From the NCBI GenBank assembly GCA_946479515.1, contig CAMLGF010000072.1, positions 1 through 19,003 of the forward strand: DNA of 19,003 nt, read 5' to 3'. The DNA comes from an uncultured Pseudomonadota bacterium (GTDB lineage: Bacteria; Pseudomonadota; Gammaproteobacteria; Steroidobacterales; Steroidobacteraceae). Each line of letters begins with the position of its first letter. Position 1 is the stretch's first letter. Shown here piece after piece: positions 16,801-19,003 of this stretch. The translations under genes and the position numbers were made by a program. The notes under the pieces are model-generated. The model searched no databases and was not told the DNA's origin. It worked only from the letters and a program-made list of their open reading frames with translations.

Positions 16801-16914
16801 GCCGGGCTCGGGCTTGCGCGCCGTGAGAAGCTGTATCAGCACCTCCTCGGGCAGCGCCATGCGGTCGTAGGGCGTGACGTGATCGACGGGCGTGCCTTCC
16901 GGGTGCGGGCTCAC
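13885..16914 (-). CDS. LCAT-like lipase / M17-N-like / CHAT protease fusion, 1009 aa
   Basis: Three regions are visible. Residues ~65-375 are an LCAT/PGAP1-like alpha/beta hydrolase with YVLPGIMGSQLG, Ser176 in GHSMGG, Asp330 in GDGTVP and His352 in ECGHSDMP. Residues ~440-625 resemble the N-terminal, macro-like domain of M17 leucyl aminopeptidases (GAAADIDARLGGVI; YLLVGLGRFDRLSLDVIEHA) but lack the M17 catalytic domain. Residues ~700-1009 are a CHAT protease with His861 (IHYAGHAFF) and Cys901 (FNACESA). No signal peptide or membrane helix is seen. The start is GTG 16914, which overlaps the previous gene's stop (GTGA) and follows GAGGTGG; ATG 16860 is the alternative. CHAT proteases are caspase/separase relatives found in conflict and cell-death systems. 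The function here is not known. Confidence 0.9.
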   Translation of the reverse strand: MSPHPEGTPVDHVTPYDRMALPEEVLIQLLTARKPEPGLVEYFGAALHAELASLARATRRRRGPPGRRVYVLPGIMGSQLGLVRGGQKPNDILWLDPIDIIFGRLKELRLPDGARVRALGAMNYSYLKLTMSLRKAGYDAVLLDYDWRHDVAALGRRLAERIAADGRDNVALVGHSMGGLVARAALTHAAGKRVSRLIMLGTPNAGSLAAVQALRGTYSVVRKIAMLDLRHDAEYLARNVFATFPGLHELLPASRTVSDLDLFDAASWPSAGPGPDAELLRTAAGLERRLAPADARFTMVVGCNRTTATGVARSDDGEDDFEYEYSLQGDGTVPIELARLAGARHYYVECGHSDMPLANKVIAGTIDLLSTGATQRFAAAPPLHRGGLSRVRDAELRQQYLGKVDWPQMTPEQRRLFLDTLNEPPKGRAHRKPQRPVARPLQLRVRVGDVADARTAAIAVAVLRGVPASGAAADIDARLGGVINDWLQHRVVSGDAGHVTPIPRAVQRPVKTMAVQRPVNAAAARRPAGRTAYLLVGLGRFDRLSLDVIEHAAENLARFAEQPQYQSLATVAWGAGSGIAPEDSFAAQIRGLLRARASGQTALARVDLHVLNRLDAQRVQTRLADLVKSHPAGTLRLSPLGAVRERAPTRSRRVPGTAHLIVSADSHGEARETWRASLLTGGSSAAIFSQSREFARRELDALDREYLGNPLSSARVKALGEKLARLTLHPDLARALWQIRGQALSVVHDAAGSRVPWETLTLRGWCPALVNGLSRRYATADLVPARFDSRRREQHDLGVLIIANPTLDLPGADAERERIAGILRKVSRIHLTEVTGNAATQARVSAEFESGRYDVIHYAGHAFFDPKRPGESGLVLADGEFTGAHLSALGRLPPLLVFNACESARMRRGAGAGTRRRPQDSVHRRTSMRTNISLAETLLRAGVAHYIGTHWPVSDDAAAAFAAAFYGAILRGSIGDALVKARRAVHARRSPDWADYVHYGDAEFRLKVR
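15359..15403 (-). repeat. 27-bp-period direct repeat within the fusion gene
   Basis: An identical 18-bp unit (ACCGGGCGCTGTACCGCC on the plus strand) occurs at 15359-15376 and 15386-15403. It encodes AVQRPV twice, in the linker before the YLLVGLGRF motif, residues ~505-520. It looks like a recent in-frame duplication in a disordered linker. Confidence 0.8.
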
Positions 16915-17795
16915 GCGGCCACCTCGACCTGACCGTCGATCCACTCGGCCACCGGCCGCCACAGCGTGTCGCGATGGCGCGATGAGAAGAATCCTTCGTG
17001 GCCGATGCGCCGGACTCCCGCGTCCGCGGGCGAGTACCAGCGGGCGTCGCGCCGCGCGTTCGGGAAAAAGCCGTTGATCTCGCGCACCGTGCGCGCCGTG
17101 GCGATCGGATCGTCGGTGAAGCCCACCGTCAGCACGGGAGCGCGAACCTCCGCGAACACGTTGCCCGATAGATAGGTGGCGAGATCCGGTCCGAAGTGCG
17201 AAGGACGCAGGCACCAGCGCCGCCACTCCGCGAAGACACCGCGCGGCAGAGGCAGGCCGGCCCAGCCGCCCCCCGTGGGCACGTATCCCTTCAATGCCAG
17301 CATCAGCGGCCCCTGCACACGCCAGAACCACCAGGCCAGGTACTTGAACGGCGCCGCTTCCCAGCGCCAATAACCCACGGACGTCGCGATCTGCACGTGT
17401 GCGCGCGCCCGGCCGTGATTGCGCAGCAAGCCCAGGAATTGCCCGCCGATGCTGTGCCCCACCGTGATCACCGGCAGACCTTGCGCGCGCTCCACGGCCG
17501 CGTCGAGCGCGGCTGGCATGTCGAGCAGGCCCCAGTCGCTCATGCGGCAGGTTTCCGCGGCGATGTCAGCCGGCGCCGACGCGCCCATGCCGCGATAGTC
17601 GTACACCAGCGCGTCATGACCACGCTCGGCGAGGAACTGCGCGAACTTGAAGTAGAACGTCTGCGGAAAGCCGGTGGCCCCGTTGATGACCACCACGCCG
17701 CGTCGACCGCTCCCACCGTCCGCCTCGGCCGGGAGCCAATGCGCCGCGAGACTGCGGCCGTCCCCAGCCCGCAGTGAGAAAGGTTGCGGTGTCAC
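16911..17795 (-). CDS. Alpha/beta hydrolase (COG4757-like), 294 aa
   Basis: This is a soluble serine hydrolase with VVVINGATGFPQTFY near residue 35 (oxyanion side), YDYRGMGAS near 65, Ser115 in VGHSIGGQF, Asp228 or Asp229 in GFTDDPIA and His266 in RIGHEGFF. This order matches the predicted alpha/beta hydrolases of COG4757, whose substrates are unknown; esters or lipids are the usual guesses. A Trp-rich segment (YLAWWFWRVQ, ~152-161) in the cap could contact membrane or lipid. The start is GTG at 17795, overlapping the oxyR stop as GTGA; its own stop overlaps the next gene's GTG in the same way. It therefore lies between a redox regulator and a lipase-protease fusion, and the two hydrolases may act on related substrates. 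Confidence 0.92.
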   Translation of the reverse strand: MTPQPFSLRAGDGRSLAAHWLPAEADGGSGRRGVVVINGATGFPQTFYFKFAQFLAERGHDALVYDYRGMGASAPADIAAETCRMSDWGLLDMPAALDAAVERAQGLPVITVGHSIGGQFLGLLRNHGRARAHVQIATSVGYWRWEAAPFKYLAWWFWRVQGPLMLALKGYVPTGGGWAGLPLPRGVFAEWRRWCLRPSHFGPDLATYLSGNVFAEVRAPVLTVGFTDDPIATARTVREINGFFPNARRDARWYSPADAGVRRIGHEGFFSSRHRDTLWRPVAEWIDGQVEVAA

Positions 17796-18688
17796 AGGGC
17801 GTGGGCCTCGATCTGCCTGGCAAGCGCGAGGATGGCCTCGCGGCGTGCGCTCGACTTGCGCCAGACCGCGCCGATGGTGCGCGTCGGCACCGGCTTCACG
17901 AAGGGTCTGATCGCCACGCCGCGGGCGTTGCCGTAGGCGCCTCGCCCGGCGAGTTCGGGCAGCAAGGTGATACCCACGCCGGCGGCGACCATCTGCCGCA
18001 GCGTTTCCAGGCTGGTGGCGCGGAAGTCCTGCTTTTCATGCATCCCCGAGCTCGCGCAGATGTCCAGCGCCTGGTCGCGCAGGCAGTGGCCGTCTTCCAG
18101 AAGCAGCAAAGTCTCGTCGCCGAGATCCTCCACCCTGATGCTCTGGCGGCTGGCCAGCCGGTGATTGGCGGGCAGAGCTACGGTGAAGGGCTCCTTGTAG
18201 AGCACGTACGAGTCGAGGCCGTCCAGCGCCACCGGGAGTGCCAGGATTCCGACATCGATTTCCCCCGAATGCAGTTTTTCGAGCATGGGATCGGTCTGAT
18301 ACTCGTACAGCATGAGCTCGAGGCGGGGCAGCTGCTTGCGCAGCCGCGACGCGACGTTCGGCAGTAGATAGGGGCCGATGGTGGGCAGCAGCGCGACCTT
18401 GAGCCGCCCGGCGAGCGGGTCGCGATGGCCCTTGGCGAGTTCGACGATCTCGTCGCTGGCTTCCAGGATGCGGCGCGCGCGCTCGACGATCTCTTCCCCG
18501 GCGGCGGTCAGGGAGACGCGCTTGGGAGCGCGCTCGATGAGCTGCACGCCGAGATAGTCCTCGAGTTTCTTGAGCTGCGCAGACAGCGTGGGCTGGCTCA
18601 CGAAGCTGCGTTCGGCCGCACGGCCGAAATGACGCGTGTCGGCCACGGCCACGAGATAGCGCAGGTCCTTGAGCTTGAGGTCGGCCAT
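17792..18688 (-). CDS. oxyR: OxyR, hydrogen-peroxide-sensing LysR regulator, 298 aa
   Basis: The N-terminal winged helix-turn-helix (LKDLRYLVAVADTRHFGRAA; SQPTLSAQLKKLE) is followed by the OxyR effector domain. The redox pair is present: Cys202 in LEDGHCLRDQ and Cys211 in ALDICASSG, nine residues apart as in Escherichia coli OxyR (199/208). RATSLETLRQMVAAG and GITLLPELA are also near-identical family hallmarks. Peroxide oxidises the pair to a disulfide, converting OxyR to an activator of ahpC, katA-type and similar genes. It is divergent from an AhpC-type gene, the expected target. A dyad matching ATAG-N7-CTAT overlaps its own start codon, suggesting autoregulation. The gene is co-translated with the two downstream hydrolase genes, which is not the usual oxyR neighbourhood. 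Confidence 0.96.
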   Translation of the reverse strand: MADLKLKDLRYLVAVADTRHFGRAAERSFVSQPTLSAQLKKLEDYLGVQLIERAPKRVSLTAAGEEIVERARRILEASDEIVELAKGHRDPLAGRLKVALLPTIGPYLLPNVASRLRKQLPRLELMLYEYQTDPMLEKLHSGEIDVGILALPVALDGLDSYVLYKEPFTVALPANHRLASRQSIRVEDLGDETLLLLEDGHCLRDQALDICASSGMHEKQDFRATSLETLRQMVAAGVGITLLPELAGRGAYGNARGVAIRPFVKPVPTRTIGAVWRKSSARREAILALARQIEAHAL

Positions 18689-18703
18689 AGACGAACTCTA
18701 TGG
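18685..18703. promoter_or_regulatory. Candidate OxyR operator overlapping the oxyR start codon
   Basis: CCATAGA (18685-18691) and TCTATGG (18697-18703) are perfect 7-bp arms around 5 bp, containing ATAG-N7-CTAT, the outer half-site pattern of the OxyR consensus. The next 15-base unit after a 7-base gap (18709-18723) matches only about 6 of 10 consensus positions. The oxyR start codon lies in one arm, so the dyad could also form an mRNA hairpin that limits translation. Confidence 0.5.
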
Positions 18704-18724
18704 AGTTTATCCAATCAATCGATT

Positions 18725-18768
18725 GGCCGGAATGGGGCTTACCCCGGAAGATGCACACCATTCCGGCC
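18725..18768. repeat. Inverted repeat in the oxyR-ahpC intergenic region
   Basis: GGCCGGAATGG (18725-18735) and CCATTCCGGCC (18758-18768) are perfect 11-bp arms around a 22-base spacer. A smaller GGGG-CTTA-CCCC hairpin (18734-18745) overlaps the left arm. The element lies between the two divergent start codons, ~87 bp upstream of the peroxiredoxin, and may be an operator or a leader structure. A 10-bp palindrome (CAATCGATTG, 18716-18725) abuts it. Confidence 0.5.
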
Positions 18769-18843
18769 GGCGGCCGCTTTCCACATCGGAGGCGCGTACC
18801 GCCGGAAGGGTTCCTCCAGAGAGGATTTCGACCATATTTTTCG

Positions 18844-18850
18844 AAGGAGT
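18844..18850 (+). promoter_or_regulatory. Ribosome binding site of the peroxiredoxin gene
   Basis: AAGGAGT ends four bases before the ATG at 18855 and defines that start. Confidence 0.7.
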
Positions 18851-18854
18851 TGGC

Positions 18855-19003
18855 ATGTTAGGTATCGGCAAGAAATTTCCGCAGTATTCGCTCACCGGCG
18901 TGGTCTCGAACGACCAGGCCAAGGCTTTCCAGCAGTTCGACGCCAACACGCACCAGGGCAAATGGCGCGTGGTGTTCTTCTGGCCGAAGGATTTCACCTT
19001 CGT
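18855..19003 (+). CDS. ahpC: AhpC-type peroxiredoxin, 5' part only
   Basis: Only the first 49 codons are inside the window. The protein begins MLGIGKKFPQYSLTGVV and reaches FFWPKDFTF, the strand that in AhpC/Prx1-class enzymes leads directly into the peroxidatic Cys motif (VCPTE). The catalytic cysteine is thus expected just beyond position 19003 and cannot be checked. The role is reduction of hydrogen peroxide and organic hydroperoxides in the cytoplasm. Divergence from oxyR over a 166-bp gap and a good ribosome binding site support an OxyR-controlled gene. The AhpC assignment rests on the N-terminus and context. Confidence 0.85.
   Translation, partial: MLGIGKKFPQYSLTGVVSNDQAKAFQQFDANTHQGKWRVVFFWPKDFTF

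Noticed and set aside
16915..17370. Upstream extension of the lipase-CHAT frame to an ATG at 17370
   Set aside because: This part is the antisense-free shadow of the hydrolase gene in another frame: low complexity, Arg/Ala/Gly-rich, no domain. The GTGA overlap at 16914 with GAGGTGG upstream gives a better start.
18725..18768. Inverted repeat as an intrinsic terminator
   Set aside because: It lies between two divergent start codons, has a long spacer and no T-run, so a regulatory role or chance is more plausible.
18707..18997. 96-aa minus-strand frame opposite the peroxiredoxin gene
   Set aside because: Antisense to a recognisable AhpC N-terminus with its own ribosome binding site.
1..19003. 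tRNA, rRNA, CRISPR array, insertion sequence or prophage genes
   Set aside because: None seen by reading both strands; no regularly spaced repeats, transposase or integrase motifs, and no cloverleaf-like region stood out. A covariance-model search was not possible.

Overview
The window is a dense, GC-rich (clearly above 60% by eye), almost fully coding chromosomal segment. Three things point to a free-living, aerobic gammaproteobacterium of the Xanthomonadales/Nevskiales/Steroidobacteraceae type: a large TonB-dependent receptor beside a secreted S9 peptidase and a secreted DUF4038 glycosidase; an oxyR gene divergent from an AhpC-type peroxiredoxin; and many short gene overlaps. The phylum and class are inferred from gene content. 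No rRNA, tRNA, CRISPR array, insertion sequence or prophage gene is visible.

Layout. (1) 1-740: the 3' tail of a possible membrane-protein frame, convergent with a 187-aa protein of unknown function. (2) 960-5230: a DUF1993 gene divergent from a LysR regulator; the LysR gene is followed within 10-12 bp gaps by an acyl-CoA dehydrogenase of the 600-residue class and a Tat-exported aldo/keto reductase, probably one operon. (3) 5227-6864, minus strand: a TerC-family membrane protein, a previously easy-to-miss 66-aa membrane protein, and a HAD phosphatase, overlapping or tightly spaced. (4) 6981-13898, plus strand: a secreted DUF5060/DUF4038 (GH140-like) glycosidase, a 963-aa TonB-dependent receptor, and a secreted S9 prolyl-oligopeptidase-type peptidase translationally coupled to the receptor (ATGA overlap). 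This looks like an outer-membrane scavenging locus. The last peptidase codons run through a REP-like palindrome. (5) 13885-18688, minus strand: a three-gene operon in which each junction is a 4-base GTGA overlap: oxyR, an alpha/beta hydrolase (COG4757-like), and a 1009-aa protein that fuses an LCAT-like lipase domain, a region resembling the N-terminal domain of M17 leucyl aminopeptidases, and a C-terminal CHAT (caspase/separase-like) protease. (6) 18855-end: the start of an AhpC-type peroxiredoxin, divergent from oxyR.

The strongest candidate for something undescribed is region 5. A peroxide-sensing regulator is co-translated with two serine hydrolases, one of them fused to a protease domain of the kind used in bacterial conflict and cell-death systems, and all catalytic residues appear intact. 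A working hypothesis is an oxidative-stress-linked or infection-linked lipase/protease effector module. The sequence supports the architecture and the operon; the biological role is inference.
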